Positions 7,814 to 15,662 of a stretch of DNA of 35,301 nucleotides are shown here, piece by piece. Positions within the stretch are counted from its first letter, which is position 1. The number at the start of each line of letters is the position of its first letter. A model generated the notes under the pieces. That model was not told the DNA's origin. It was given only the letters and a program-made list of their open reading frames with translations, and searched no databases. The stretch covers positions 1 to 35,301 of the forward strand of contig CABIVQ010000031.1 of assembly GCA_902362365.1 (NCBI GenBank). Direction: 5' to 3'. This DNA is from Clostridiaceae bacterium (GTDB lineage Bacteria; Bacillota; Clostridia; Peptostreptococcales; Peptostreptococcaceae). The position numbers and the translations under genes are program-made.

Positions 7814-8668
7814 CTACAATATCATAGTATAGTAATACATAAAATCTTCTATATTAGGTATTTTTATATTCTCTTGTGCTATATTTTGAATCATTCTTTT
7901 ATAATCATCTTCATCCTCTATTTTGATTAAAGCTTCACTATAGTATTTCTGATAATTTATACCTATAATTTTATCTAATACTTGTATGTCCTCTTTACTA
8001 CCTCTTATCACTCTATACTCTTCTCTCAAGCTCTCCTTATCCTTACTAAAAACAACTTCTCCATTATTAATAAAGGTAATATAATCTGCAATTCTATCTA
8101 ACTCCTCAGTATTATGAGTACATATAAGAACACTTGTATCTTCCTCTTCTATAAATTCTTGCAGATACATAAGCACTTCTTTCCTAACAACTGGGTCAAG
8201 ACCTGCTGTTGGCTCATCTAGTATTAGTAGCTTGGCATTATGGCTTAATGCATTTGCCAGCATAAGTTTTGCAGACTGACCTTTTGATAAGTTTTTTATC
8301 TTTAGTTTTTCATTTATATCAAATTTTGTTAAATACTCATCAAACTTAGCCTTATTAAAGTCTTTATAAAAATATTTTGATATATTTTTAAAGTCTCTTA
8401 TGGTTACGTGAGGATAAAAATTTAAGCTATCATATACAAATCCAATTTTATTTTTTATTTCCTCTGGTGAATCTTTCATACTTTTCCCAAATATTTTTAT
8501 ATCTCCGCTATCATAATCTACTAAGTCCATTATAAGTTTTATTAATGTTGTTTTTCCTGAACCATTAGGTCCAATTAACCCCATAATATATCCTTCTGGT
8601 AATTCTATATTTATATTTTTTAATTTAAAACTTCCTAAGCCTTTATTTAAATTCTCAATCTTAAGCAT
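7814..8668 (-). CDS. ABC transporter ATP-binding protein (YtrB/BcrA-like)
   Basis: This is the ATPase of the exporter. It has Walker A GLIGPNGSGKTTL near residue 35, a signature loop LSKGQSAKL (LSKGQ instead of LSGGQ), Walker B LLILDEPTAGLD and the switch histidine in CTHN. A C-terminal extension of about 70 residues (KEDIQVLDKIIGINYQKYYS) is typical of the antibiotic/lantibiotic-export subfamily. The longest frame begins at 8683 without a ribosome site. The ATG at 8666-8668 follows GAGGGGTGAG and is the better start, giving 284 residues. It begins 4 bases after the regulator's stop and is followed 20 bases later by the first permease. Regulation by the adjacent GntR protein is likely. Confidence 0.92.
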   Translation of the reverse strand: MLKIENLNKGLGSFKLKNINIELPEGYIMGLIGPNGSGKTTLIKLIMDLVDYDSGDIKIFGKSMKDSPEEIKNKIGFVYDSLNFYPHVTIRDFKNISKYFYKDFNKAKFDEYLTKFDINEKLKIKNLSKGQSAKLMLANALSHNAKLLILDEPTAGLDPVVRKEVLMYLQEFIEEEDTSVLICTHNTEELDRIADYITFINNGEVVFSKDKESLREEYRVIRGSKEDIQVLDKIIGINYQKYYSEALIKIEDEDDYKRMIQNIAQENIKIPNIEDFMYYYTMIL

Positions 8669-8672
8669 AAAC

Positions 8673-9044
8673 TCACCCCTCATATAAACAATTAAATATT
8701 TCTATAATTTCTTCTTTAGATATTTCTATAATCTTTGATATTTCTATAATTTCTTCGATTTTATCCTCTATTTCCTTCATCTTTTCTTCGAAAATAATCT
8801 CCTTATTAAATCCAGCAACAAACGTCCCTTTACCAGGAACTATATCAATAAATCCTTGCTTTTGTAATTCTTCATATGCTCTTTTCGTTGTAATCACACT
8901 TATATTTAAATCCTTAGCTAATGCCCTTATTGATGGAAGTAAATCACCTGGTTTTAGCTCGTTTGAAATTATAGATTCTTTAATTTGATTTACAATTTGA
9001 CCGTATATTGTAGTATCTGATGAATTACTAATTATAATTTTCAT
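8673..9044 (-). CDS. GntR-family (YtrA subfamily) transcriptional regulator
   Basis: The 123-residue protein has a winged helix (about residues 12-78): YGQIVNQIKESIISNELKPG, LPSIRALAKDLNIS and TTKRAYEELQKQGFIDIVPG. Only a short C-terminal helix follows, with no ligand domain, as in YtrA-type regulators that control adjacent ABC operons. The frame can be extended to a TTG at 9065, but the ATG at 9042-9044 has AAAGGAG at proper spacing and was chosen. The last 40 residues are a low-complexity EIIEISK helix built from repeats in the DNA. It is first in the exporter operon and probably represses it through the GTATA repeats just upstream. The inducer is unknown; relatives respond to cell-wall-active antibiotics. 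Confidence 0.88.
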   Translation of the reverse strand: MKIIISNSSDTTIYGQIVNQIKESIISNELKPGDLLPSIRALAKDLNISVITTKRAYEELQKQGFIDIVPGKGTFVAGFNKEIIFEEKMKEIEDKIEEIIEISKIIEISKEEIIEIFNCLYEG

Positions 9045-9074
9045 AGTTACTCCTTTCCTCTTCAAAGTACTAGC

Positions 9075-9104
9075 TGTATATACTCAGTGTATACTGTATA
9101 TACA
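9075..9104 (-). promoter_or_regulatory. Probable operator of the GntR regulator, overlapping the promoter
   Basis: Within 30 bases there are three GTATA-type units: TGTATATAC (9075-9083), GTGTATAC (9087-9094) and TGTATATACA (9095-9104). The outer arms TGTATA and TATACA form an inverted repeat. The block lies 31-60 bases before the regulator's ATG, where an autoregulatory site is expected. A weak promoter (TTGCGT at 9109-9114 with TACACT 17 bases on) would overlap it. Assignment is by position and symmetry only. Confidence 0.55.
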
Positions 9105-9153
9105 ATTTACGCAATATAATTATTTTACAACATATGTTAATTTATTATCTTTT

Positions 9154-9181
9154 TTGAACCATGTCTAAATTATGTTATAAT
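9154..9181 (+). promoter_or_regulatory. Sigma-A-type promoter of the NAD kinase gene
   Basis: TTGAAC (9154-9159), a 16-base spacer and TATAAT (9176-9181) lie 23 bases before the NAD kinase ATG. This is one of the best consensus promoters in the window, and it diverges from the GntR operon. Confidence 0.7.
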
Positions 9182-9204
9182 ACAAAGTATAAAGAGGTGG
9201 AAAG

Positions 9205-10005
9205 ATGAAAAGAATTATAACTATAAACTCAAATCAAGTAAATAAGTCTATTAAGACTAGAGATTTATTACGAGAAAAACTTATCGATGCTGGATTTAAT
9301 GTATGCTATGATTTTCATCCAAACACAGAACTTATTATATCAATAGGCGGTGATGGCTCTTTTTTAAAGACTGTCCACGATTTTGATTTTCCAGAGGTAC
9401 CTATTGTCGGAATAAATACTGGTCATCTTGGCTTCTTTCCTGAAATCTCTCCTGATGAGATAGACAAGTTTATAGAAGCTTACTTGAATAATGATTATAT
9501 TGTTGAAGAAGTCCCAGTTATTCAGGCTAGCGTATGTACTAATAAAAGTTGCTGTGATGTTTTTGCTATTAATGAAGTTGTTGTAAAAGGAGATAAATCA
9601 AGAACTATACATCTTAATCTAAAGGTTAATGATAGACATATACAAAATTTTAGTGGTGATGGTATGATAGTGTCTACTCCAACTGGATCTACAGCTTATA
9701 ATTATGCTGCTGGTGGCAGTATTGTAGATACTAGTATAGAATTAATGCAGTTAACTCCACTCTATCCAATAAACACTAATGCTTATAGGTGTTTTACATC
9801 TAGTATTATATTTTCAATCGACTCTATTATAAAAATTGCACCAGAGTATAGATTTGAAGATTCTATACTCATTGTAGTAGATGGGGTTGAACACAGATTT
9901 AGACAAATCTCAGATATCCAAATTTTTTCATCTGACATGAAAATCAGTCTACTTAGAATGGCTAACTATGAATTCTGGAGTAGAGTATCTGAGAAATTTT
10001 TATAA
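9205..10005 (+). CDS. nadK: NAD kinase
   Basis: The enzyme phosphorylates NAD to NADP, the source of NADPH for biosynthesis, in the cytoplasm. The family's GGDG motif is at residues 48-51 (ISIGGDGSFL). It is followed by the NE motif in AINEVVVKGD and the glycine-rich SGDGMIVSTPTGSTAYNYAA segment near residue 150. At 266 residues it has the usual length of the Firmicute enzyme. The ATG is preceded by AAGAGGTGG. A phosphodiesterase gene follows 20 bases later on the same strand, and the two probably form an operon ending at the stem at 10610-10644. Confidence 0.95.
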   Translation: MKRIITINSNQVNKSIKTRDLLREKLIDAGFNVCYDFHPNTELIISIGGDGSFLKTVHDFDFPEVPIVGINTGHLGFFPEISPDEIDKFIEAYLNNDYIVEEVPVIQASVCTNKSCCDVFAINEVVVKGDKSRTIHLNLKVNDRHIQNFSGDGMIVSTPTGSTAYNYAAGGSIVDTSIELMQLTPLYPINTNAYRCFTSSIIFSIDSIIKIAPEYRFEDSILIVVDGVEHRFRQISDIQIFSSDMKISLLRMANYEFWSRVSEKFL

Positions 10006-10025
10006 AAGACATAGGAGGTTTTACA

Positions 10026-10589
10026 ATGAAAATAGGTGTAATGAGCGATACACATGGAAGTTTAGAGTATTTTGAAAAGGCTATAAAAACGTTATCAGAT
10101 TGTGATGTACTTCTTCATGGTGGAGATATACTCTATCATGGACCTAGAAATGATTTACCTAAAGACTATAACCCTAAGGCTGTTATTGAGAAAATAAATA
10201 ATTTAGATAATATACTTATAACTAAAGGTAACTGTGAAGCTGATGTAGACCAAATGGTAATAAAACATCCTATTCAAAGTCCTTATGTTATGAGCCAATT
10301 TGGAGAAATAAGGATTTTACTGACACATGGATATACAGACTCTAAAGAGGATACTATAGAAAAAGCTAAGAGTATGGGTGCAGATATATTAATTCTTGGA
10401 CATACTCATGTGAAGGAACTATTCTTTGATGAATCTTTAATAGTATTAAATCCAGGAAGTACATCTATCCCAAAAGATGGTACTCATTCGGTTGCTACAA
10501 TTGAAATAATTGAATCAGATACTGAAGATGAGTTAGATTTAGACTTTAACTTTATAAATTTAAATACAGGCGAAATTATAGAATTATAA
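10026..10589 (+). CDS. YfcE-type metallophosphoesterase (phosphodiesterase)
   Basis: The 187-residue protein is a compact calcineurin-like phosphoesterase. All the metal-ligand motifs are present: SDTHG with Asp8 and His10, HGGDI, KGNCE, LTHGY and GHTHV, followed by LNPGSTSIP. This set defines the YfcE/MJ0936 group, which hydrolyses phosphodiesters in vitro with a dinuclear metal centre; the natural substrate is usually unknown. Start ATG is preceded by AGGAGG. It follows the NAD kinase gene by 20 bases, which suggests co-expression but not necessarily a shared pathway. Confidence 0.9.
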   Translation: MKIGVMSDTHGSLEYFEKAIKTLSDCDVLLHGGDILYHGPRNDLPKDYNPKAVIEKINNLDNILITKGNCEADVDQMVIKHPIQSPYVMSQFGEIRILLTHGYTDSKEDTIEKAKSMGADILILGHTHVKELFFDESLIVLNPGSTSIPKDGTHSVATIEIIESDTEDELDLDFNFINLNTGEIIEL

Positions 10590-10609
10590 TTTTAATACAA
10601 ATAAAATAA

Positions 10610-10644
10610 GCAACCTCAATATAAATAATCTATTTTGAGGTTGC
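10610..10644. terminator. Bidirectional terminator between yfcE-like and pepT genes
   Basis: GCAACCTCAA (10610-10619) and TTGAGGTTGC (10635-10644) form a perfect 10-bp stem. It lies between the ends of two convergent genes and is flanked by T-rich sequence on both strands, so it can end transcription from either side. Confidence 0.8.
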
Positions 10645-10657
10645 CATTATTTTGATT

Positions 10658-11881
10658 TTATCGTTTAGTATAGTTTTCAGCTATTTTTATAATTAATTTA
10701 GAGCATTTTTCCATTGAATCTATTGATACACATTCATTTTTACTATGGAAGTTTATACCTCCAGTAAATATGTTAGGACAAGGTAATCCCTCATAAGATA
10801 ACCTTGAACCATCAGTTCCCCCTCTTATAGGTATTATATTAGGAGTTATCCCTACTTCTTCCATGGACTTTTTAGCTATATCAACAATAAACATAACTGG
10901 CTCTACTTTTTCTTTCATGTTATAGTATTGGTCTTTTAAATCTAAACTTATTCTGTTATCATATTTTTCATTTAATTTTTCTATAACTTCTGTCATATAT
11001 GCTTTTCTAGATTCAAACTTATCTCTATCATGATCTCTTATAATATAAATCATCATAGCTTCTTCTACACTCCCATTCATATCATTTAGATGATAAAAAC
11101 CTTTATAATGTTCTGTTGTTTCAGGTCTCTCATTTGCTGGAAATGAATCTGCTATTTCACAGGCAATATGTAAAGCATTAATCATCTTATTTTTTGCTGA
11201 ACCTGGATGAACGTTTCTTCCTTGTATTTTTATTGTAGCTCCAGCAGCATTAAAGTTCTCATACTCAAGTTCTCCTTCAACACCACCATCTATTGTATAT
11301 GCATATTTTGCACCAAATTTTTCTACATTAAATAAATCTGCACCTCTTCCAATTTCTTCGTCAGGTGTAAATCCTATCTTTATATCTCCATGTTTAACTT
11401 CTGGATGATTGCTTAAATATTCTACTGCAGTCATAATAGCAGTTATACCAGCTTTATCATCTGCTCCTAATAAAGTCGTTCCATCAGTTACAATTATATC
11501 ATGGCCTTTTAATTCACTTAATTCTGGATAATCCTTTATATATGTTATAACATTAAGTTCTTCATTTAAAATTATATCTTCCCCATTATAATTTTTTATA
11601 ACTCTTGGTTTAACATCTTTTCCTGTAATATCTGGTGCTGTATCTAAGTGAGATATGAATCCTATTGTATCTACACCTTCAGTATTACCTTTTAATGTAG
11701 CCATTACATAGCTATTTTCACCTACATTAGCATCCTCTAATCCTAGTTTCTTTAATTCTTCAACTAAGTAATTTGCAAATACTCTTTGTCCTTCTGTAGA
11801 AGGGCAAGCAAAGTTATTTGGATCTGCTGTTGTATCAAATTTAACATACTTTAAAAATCTCTCTGTAATCTTTTCCTTCAT
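10658..11881 (-). CDS. pepT: Peptidase T (tripeptide aminopeptidase)
   Basis: This cytoplasmic M20-family dizinc enzyme removes the N-terminal residue of tripeptides. Zinc and catalytic motifs are in place: ISHLDTAPD with His78 and Asp80, LGADDKAG with the bridging Asp, the catalytic pair in TPDEEIGRG, IDGG and FHSKNEC near the C-terminus. The dimerisation domain with GRNVHPGSAKNKM lies in the middle. Length (407) matches the family. The ATG has GAAGGAG upstream. It is preceded by the AI-2E-type permease gene on the same strand, 64 bases away, and ends in the shared bidirectional stem. Confidence 0.95.
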   Translation of the reverse strand: MKEKITERFLKYVKFDTTADPNNFACPSTEGQRVFANYLVEELKKLGLEDANVGENSYVMATLKGNTEGVDTIGFISHLDTAPDITGKDVKPRVIKNYNGEDIILNEELNVITYIKDYPELSELKGHDIIVTDGTTLLGADDKAGITAIMTAVEYLSNHPEVKHGDIKIGFTPDEEIGRGADLFNVEKFGAKYAYTIDGGVEGELEYENFNAAGATIKIQGRNVHPGSAKNKMINALHIACEIADSFPANERPETTEHYKGFYHLNDMNGSVEEAMMIYIIRDHDRDKFESRKAYMTEVIEKLNEKYDNRISLDLKDQYYNMKEKVEPVMFIVDIAKKSMEEVGITPNIIPIRGGTDGSRLSYEGLPCPNIFTGGINFHSKNECVSIDSMEKCSKLIIKIAENYTKR

Positions 11882-11945
11882 ATAAGCTCCTTCTTTCTTA
11901 TGTAATTAAATTTAGGTATACTTTAAATTTATTATTTACCACTAA

Positions 11946-12998
11946 TTAAAGAATTTCAACTTTTTTCAAAATATCGTGCATAGCCACTAATCCTAAACAA
12001 AATATTATTCCAATTATCCCCTTAACCTGTACTCCTATAAAAATAGCAATAACTGTGGATAAAGGATTCAAACCAATATGCGCAGATACTAGTTTTGGCT
12101 CAAGTATTTGCCTTACTACTGATAATCCTAGAAATACAATACTTATTGATATCGAAACAAAGTAATTCTCAATAATAAGATTATATACTATTATAGGAAC
12201 AAAAATTACAACTATGCCTAGGAATGGTACTAAGTCTAGCAATCCTCCTATTATACCTAGTATAAACCCATAGGATACTCCAAATAATTCAAAACTACCC
12301 CAAATAACTAAAAAGGTTATACTCATAAGTATCACATATGCCTTTATATATCCTAAAATAGATATCCTAACTTCTTTTTTTATATTTTTCACCTTGCTTT
12401 TTGCACTATCTGTAAACATACTATAAAAACCATCTTCAATTTTATCTAAATCTTGTGCAATAAAATAAGTAGATATAAATAAAGTTATTATTAGTATAAT
12501 TATGTAAGGTATAGATGTTGCAAAATTTATTATATTGCTTAAAAAACTCTTAGATATTTCAATTAAATCTGCACTGTATTTTCCTATAACTTCTTCGACA
12601 TTAAAACTTGATATTTCTTTAAAGTTTTCTAAGTATTGGCTTGCTTGATTGAGTAATATTTCAATTATATTATTAATATCACTATAATTTGTATCTATAT
12701 GATTTAAAAAGGTTATTATCTGTCTAGTACCTGATATGATTAATATAGTAGCTATAGTAATTGCTATTGCTACACCTAAAAAACTAAGTATTAATGTGGA
12801 TATACCCTTATTTATATGTAACTTGTCTTTAAGTTTTTGAGATATTGGATTTATAATTAATGCTATGACTAGTCCAATAAAAAAAGGTGCTATATATGGA
12901 AATGTTTTATATATAAATATAAAACACAAACTGTATATAATAAAAAAAACAGCATTGTTTTTTAATTTTTTCAAAAATTCTTTGTTTAATACTGCCAC
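11946..12998 (-). CDS. AI-2E-family transporter / PerM-like permease
   Basis: The 350-residue integral membrane protein has about seven to eight hydrophobic segments. It shows the family pattern: an N-terminal helix pair (APFFIGLVIALIINPISQKL), a central soluble helical part, and a C-terminal block with GLLDLVPFLGIVVIFVPII. The end is VVRQILEPKLVSAHIGLNPL followed by two helices. Members are linked to export of autoinducer-2 or, in some cases, sodium/proton exchange, so the substrate cannot be named. The start is GTG at 12998 with AGGGGATGAG before it. An ATG inside that ribosome site is out of frame. The gene appears to be its own unit downstream of the CNNM gene's terminator. Confidence 0.88.
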   Translation of the reverse strand: MAVLNKEFLKKLKNNAVFFIIYSLCFIFIYKTFPYIAPFFIGLVIALIINPISQKLKDKLHINKGISTLILSFLGVAIAITIATILIISGTRQIITFLNHIDTNYSDINNIIEILLNQASQYLENFKEISSFNVEEVIGKYSADLIEISKSFLSNIINFATSIPYIIILIITLFISTYFIAQDLDKIEDGFYSMFTDSAKSKVKNIKKEVRISILGYIKAYVILMSITFLVIWGSFELFGVSYGFILGIIGGLLDLVPFLGIVVIFVPIIVYNLIIENYFVSISISIVFLGLSVVRQILEPKLVSAHIGLNPLSTVIAIFIGVQVKGIIGIIFCLGLVAMHDILKKVEIL

Positions 12999-13052
12999 TT
13001 ACTCATCCCCTTTATTTAATTATATACCCAATTATATTATAGTATACAAATA

Positions 13053-13077
13053 AAAACACTGCAGGTCGCAGTGTTTT
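13053..13077 (-). terminator. Terminator of the CNNM/CorC gene
   Basis: AAAACACTGC (13053-13062) pairs perfectly with GCAGTGTTTT (13068-13077) around a five-base loop, directly after the stop at 13080. In the minus direction it ends in TTTTTATTTG. Confidence 0.85.
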
Positions 13078-13079
13078 AT

Positions 13080-14336
13080 TTATGTGAATATTCTTATTTT
13101 CATTATTCTGTTTTTATCAAGACTTTCTATACATAGCCTTATATTATCTACTTCAACAACTTCATTTTCTTCTGGAATACGTCCTAAATGGCCTATTATA
13201 AAGCCTCCTATAGAATCAAATTCTTCTGATTCTAATTTAGTTCCAATCATTTCATTTACATCAGTTATTTTAGTACTTCCTTCAACTATATACTCATCTT
13301 CTTTTATCACTTGTATTTCATCATCTTCTTCATCATACTCATCATCTATATCACCAACAATTACTTCAACTAAATCTTCTACTGTTATTAGACCTGCTGT
13401 AGCACCATACTCATCTACTACAATTGCCATTTGACATTTTTCTTTTTTCATCTCTTCTAATAGTTGAGTAATTTTTTTAAATTCATATGTGAAAAATGCT
13501 TCTCTTACATACTCTTTTATATTAAAGTTTTCAATTTCTTCATCTTCTAAGAAGACTACATCCTTTATATTAAGAATCCCTATTATATTATCTATAGATT
13601 CTTCATATACAGGTAATCTACTTAACTTTTCATTTTTAAATAAATCCATGATTTCTTCATAAGTATCTTCTGAATTTATAGCTACAATATCTAATCTTTG
13701 AATCATTGCCTCTTTAGCTTGCATATCACCAAATTGGAATACATTATTGATTATTTCTCTTTCTTCAATTTCAAGTACTCCTTCTTCATGACTTACATTT
13801 ACCATAGTTTTAAGTTCTTCTTCAGTTATATATGGTTGAATGCCTTTATCTTGAACTCCAAGAACCTTAAATATAACCCAAGTTATTATGTTAAATACCC
13901 ATACTACAGGTTTTAAAAATACTATGGTAGCCTTAATTGGCTTAGAAACTATAAGCGCCACCTTTTCAGTATTGTTAGCTGCTATAGTTTTTGGAGTAAT
14001 TTCTCCAAATATTAGTACTAATATTGTCATAACTGCAGTTGCTATAGGTACACCACTTTCTCCATATAAAGACATAAATAATGATGTTGATATAGATGTT
14101 GCTGCTATATTTACAACATTATTTCCTACTAATATAGATGTTAAAAGATTATTTGGATTATCTATTAAAGATCCTACTAATTTAGCGCCTTTAACACCTT
14201 CTTCTTTCATGTACCTTATTCTAATTTTACTTAAAGACATTAAAGCAGTTTCTGATGCAGAGAAAAAACCTGAACCTACTAATAATATCCCTAATAATAC
14301 TATTTGAATCAAATTACTACTACTGGTCGAATCCAA
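13080..14336 (-). CDS. CNNM/CorC-HlyC family membrane protein with CBS domains
   Basis: A DUF21 membrane domain comes first (about residues 8-195). It starts with LLGILLVGSGFFSASETALM and includes the conserved GEITPKTIA. A pair of CBS domains follows (about 215-335, with MIQRLDIVAI and MAIVVDEYGATAGLITVEDL). The CorC_HlyC domain closes the protein. Bacterial relatives export magnesium or protect against metal stress; 'hemolysin' in older names is not supported by function. The frame opens at a TTG (14334-14336) with AGGAG about 11 bases upstream. No other in-frame start has a better site. The gene runs alone to its terminator and is divergent from the siroheme reductase gene. Confidence 0.92.
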   Translation of the reverse strand: MDSTSSSNLIQIVLLGILLVGSGFFSASETALMSLSKIRIRYMKEEGVKGAKLVGSLIDNPNNLLTSILVGNNVVNIAATSISTSLFMSLYGESGVPIATAVMTILVLIFGEITPKTIAANNTEKVALIVSKPIKATIVFLKPVVWVFNIITWVIFKVLGVQDKGIQPYITEEELKTMVNVSHEEGVLEIEEREIINNVFQFGDMQAKEAMIQRLDIVAINSEDTYEEIMDLFKNEKLSRLPVYEESIDNIIGILNIKDVVFLEDEEIENFNIKEYVREAFFTYEFKKITQLLEEMKKEKCQMAIVVDEYGATAGLITVEDLVEVIVGDIDDEYDEEDDEIQVIKEDEYIVEGSTKITDVNEMIGTKLESEEFDSIGGFIIGHLGRIPEENEVVEVDNIRLCIESLDKNRIMKIRIFT

Positions 14337-14517
14337 CCTTTACCACACTCCTAATTTTTTGTTTTTTAATGTTCAGTATAATGTTAGTATTAATTATAAC
14401 ACAAGTACATATTTTTTGGAAACAGTACAATTCATATAAGTTTATCCCATAATATTATGCCCTCATATTAACAATAATTATTTATATCAATAAATTTAAT
14501 ACCGTTTTTCATTTATA

Positions 14518-14533
14518 ATTACATATATGTGAT
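14518..14533. promoter_or_regulatory. Near-perfect palindrome in the divergent CNNM/reductase gap
   Basis: ATTACATATATGTGAT is symmetric except for one base pair and lies about 90 bases before the reductase ATG. It could be an operator, but I cannot link it to a named regulator; the arms face the wrong way for a Crp site. The rest of the 287-base gap is AT-rich without other clear signals. Confidence 0.25.
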
Positions 14534-14623
14534 TTAAGTTTAAATTATTATTTTATTTATAAAATTTTAATAACTACTAATAATAATTTATATAAATTTA
14601 AATTTGCATATGGAGGTAATTTA

Positions 14624-15298
14624 ATGAAAGATTTACTAGATAAAGGCGCTGTTTTACAACGTGATAAAGAAACTTATGCTATTGCTCCTCATGTTCCTGC
14701 AGGGTTAATAACATCTAACCAACTTAGAAAATTAGCTGATGTAGCCGATAAATATAATGTCAGCGCTATAAAAATTACTGCAGCTCAACGTATAGCTTTA
14801 GTTGGATTAAAAGAAGAAGATATCGATAGTGTATGGAATGATTTAGGTATGAAACCAGGAGCTGCAATAGGCTTATGTGTAAGAAGTATTAAAACTTGTC
14901 CAGGAACTACTTTTTGTAAAAGAGGATTTAGAGATTCTGTAAAAATGGGATTAGCCTTAGATGATAGATATCATGGTATGAATCTTCCTAATAAATTAAA
15001 AATTGGAGTTAGTGGATGTCCAAACAGTTGCTCGGATAATCATACCCGTGATATCGGCTTAATGGGTATGCCTAAAGGTTGGACTATTTTTGCTGGTGGT
15101 AAAGGTGGAACAATGCCTAGACTTGGTAATAGATTAATAATGAATGTACCCGATGATAAAGTTTTAGAAATGGTAGATAAAATAGTTAAAGTATATGCTG
15201 AAAATGCAAGTGGAAAAGAAAGATTAGGTGCTTATATTGATAGAATTGGATTAGATGAATTCAAATCTATATTGAATTTAGACAGCTTTCTACAATAA
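14624..15298 (+). CDS. Small stand-alone siroheme/[4Fe-4S] sulfite or nitrite reductase-like protein
   Basis: The 224-residue protein contains one ferredoxin-like half (about residues 1-75) and one siroheme/[4Fe-4S] domain. Cluster ligands are complete: C92-x5-C98 in TCPGTTFC and C132-x3-C136 in GCPNSCSDN. These bind the coupled cluster and siroheme that reduce sulfite or nitrite by six electrons. Usual enzymes have two such repeats and 500 or more residues. This is the short form known as low-molecular-weight sulfite reductase in anaerobes. No electron-donor subunit or siroheme synthesis gene is adjacent, so the physiological partner and substrate are unknown. GGAGG precedes the ATG. It is monocistronic, with the small-RNA-like units downstream. 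Confidence 0.88.
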   Translation: MKDLLDKGAVLQRDKETYAIAPHVPAGLITSNQLRKLADVADKYNVSAIKITAAQRIALVGLKEEDIDSVWNDLGMKPGAAIGLCVRSIKTCPGTTFCKRGFRDSVKMGLALDDRYHGMNLPNKLKIGVSGCPNSCSDNHTRDIGLMGMPKGWTIFAGGKGGTMPRLGNRLIMNVPDDKVLEMVDKIVKVYAENASGKERLGAYIDRIGLDEFKSILNLDSFLQ

Positions 15299-15363
15299 TT
15301 AATTACTTTTTATTTTTTTTTACATTCTATGTCACATTTTTTAGATTCTGCATATAATATATC

Positions 15364-15391
15364 AAGAGAAAATTAAAAAAGATTTTCTCTT
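15364..15391 (+). other. Ten-base-pair hairpin downstream of the reductase gene
   Basis: AAGAGAAAAT (15364-15373) pairs perfectly with ATTTTCTCTT (15382-15391). No T-run follows (AAAATAAAA instead), so it is a poor terminator. A TATAAT at 15353-15358, preceded 17 bases earlier by TGTCAC, would start a transcript almost exactly at the hairpin's left arm. It may therefore be the 5' stem of the downstream small RNA or a 3' stabiliser of the reductase mRNA. Confidence 0.4.
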
Positions 15392-15436
15392 AAAATAAAA
15401 TAGCATGAATATCAAAACTCCTGTTAATATTCTAAA

Positions 15437-15515
15437 ATGAGCGGTTATTAAAAAAATTTCTTTCCCTAAAATTTAAGCCACCTATTCTCCCCCCTTGTAT
15501 AGGTGGCTTTTTTTT
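15437..15515 (+). ncRNA. Candidate small RNA A with C-rich anti-Shine-Dalgarno loops
   Basis: The unit starts at ATGAGCGG (15437-15444), has a single-stranded TTCCCTAA (15462-15469), and ends in a terminator with a 13-base loop containing six Cs (15489-15494). The order of elements repeats in unit B just downstream. The 5' end is not fixed; it may begin near 15365 behind the TATAAT at 15353. No protein frame or ribosome site fits. C-rich loops in terminators are typical of regulatory RNAs that block ribosome sites, such as Listeria LhrC and Staphylococcus RsaE. Any relation is by architecture only. Confidence 0.5.
15477..15515 (+). terminator. Terminator of candidate small RNA A
   Basis: GCCACCTAT (15477-15485) and ATAGGTGGC (15499-15507) form a perfect 9-bp stem, followed by eight Ts (15508-15515). 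The T-run is on the plus strand only, so it does not serve the minus-strand sbcC operon. Confidence 0.85.
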
Positions 15516-15558
15516 ATGTAAATGTGTATATAAATTTGTTATTTGTAAATACTTATAT

Positions 15559-15645
15559 ATGAGAGCGGAAATTATATATCTCTCCCCCTAATAAGTATAT
15601 ATAATATTGGCATCTACAACTCCCCCTTGTAGATGCCCTTTTTTT
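15559..15645 (+). ncRNA. Candidate small RNA B with C-rich anti-Shine-Dalgarno loops
   Basis: This second copy of the architecture in unit A has ATGAGAGCGG (15559-15568), then TCCCCCTAA (15583-15591). It ends in a terminator whose seven-base loop is CTCCCCC. GAGAG (15561-15565) can pair with CTCTC (15580-15584), exposing the five Cs next to it. A weak promoter (TTGTTA at 15536-15541 plus AT-rich TATATAT) precedes it; it may instead come from read-through of unit A. It ends 17 bases from the convergent sbcC stop. Confidence 0.5.
15609..15645 (+). terminator. Terminator of candidate small RNA B
   Basis: GGCATCTACAA (15609-15619) pairs perfectly with TTGTAGATGCC (15627-15637), loop CTCCCCC, followed by C and seven Ts. 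It may also weakly stop the convergent sbcC transcript, but the minus side lacks a T-run. Confidence 0.85.
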
Positions 15646-15662
15646 ATAGAAACTTTTTAAAT

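Noticed and set aside
13084..14307. Several plus-strand frames of up to 139 codons
   Set aside because: They are reverse-strand shadows of the CNNM/CorC gene, rich in Ser/Ile from its acidic codons and lacking ribosome sites.
14518..14533. Crp/Fnr site upstream of the reductase gene
   Set aside because: The palindrome has its arms inverted relative to TGTGA-N6-TCACA and lacks TTGAT-N4-ATCAA, so it is listed only as an unassigned palindrome.
15299..15662. Possible riboswitch or T-box leader in this gap
   Set aside because: Both T-runs are on the plus strand and no plus-strand gene follows; the minus-strand operon ends here. Stand-alone small RNAs fit better.
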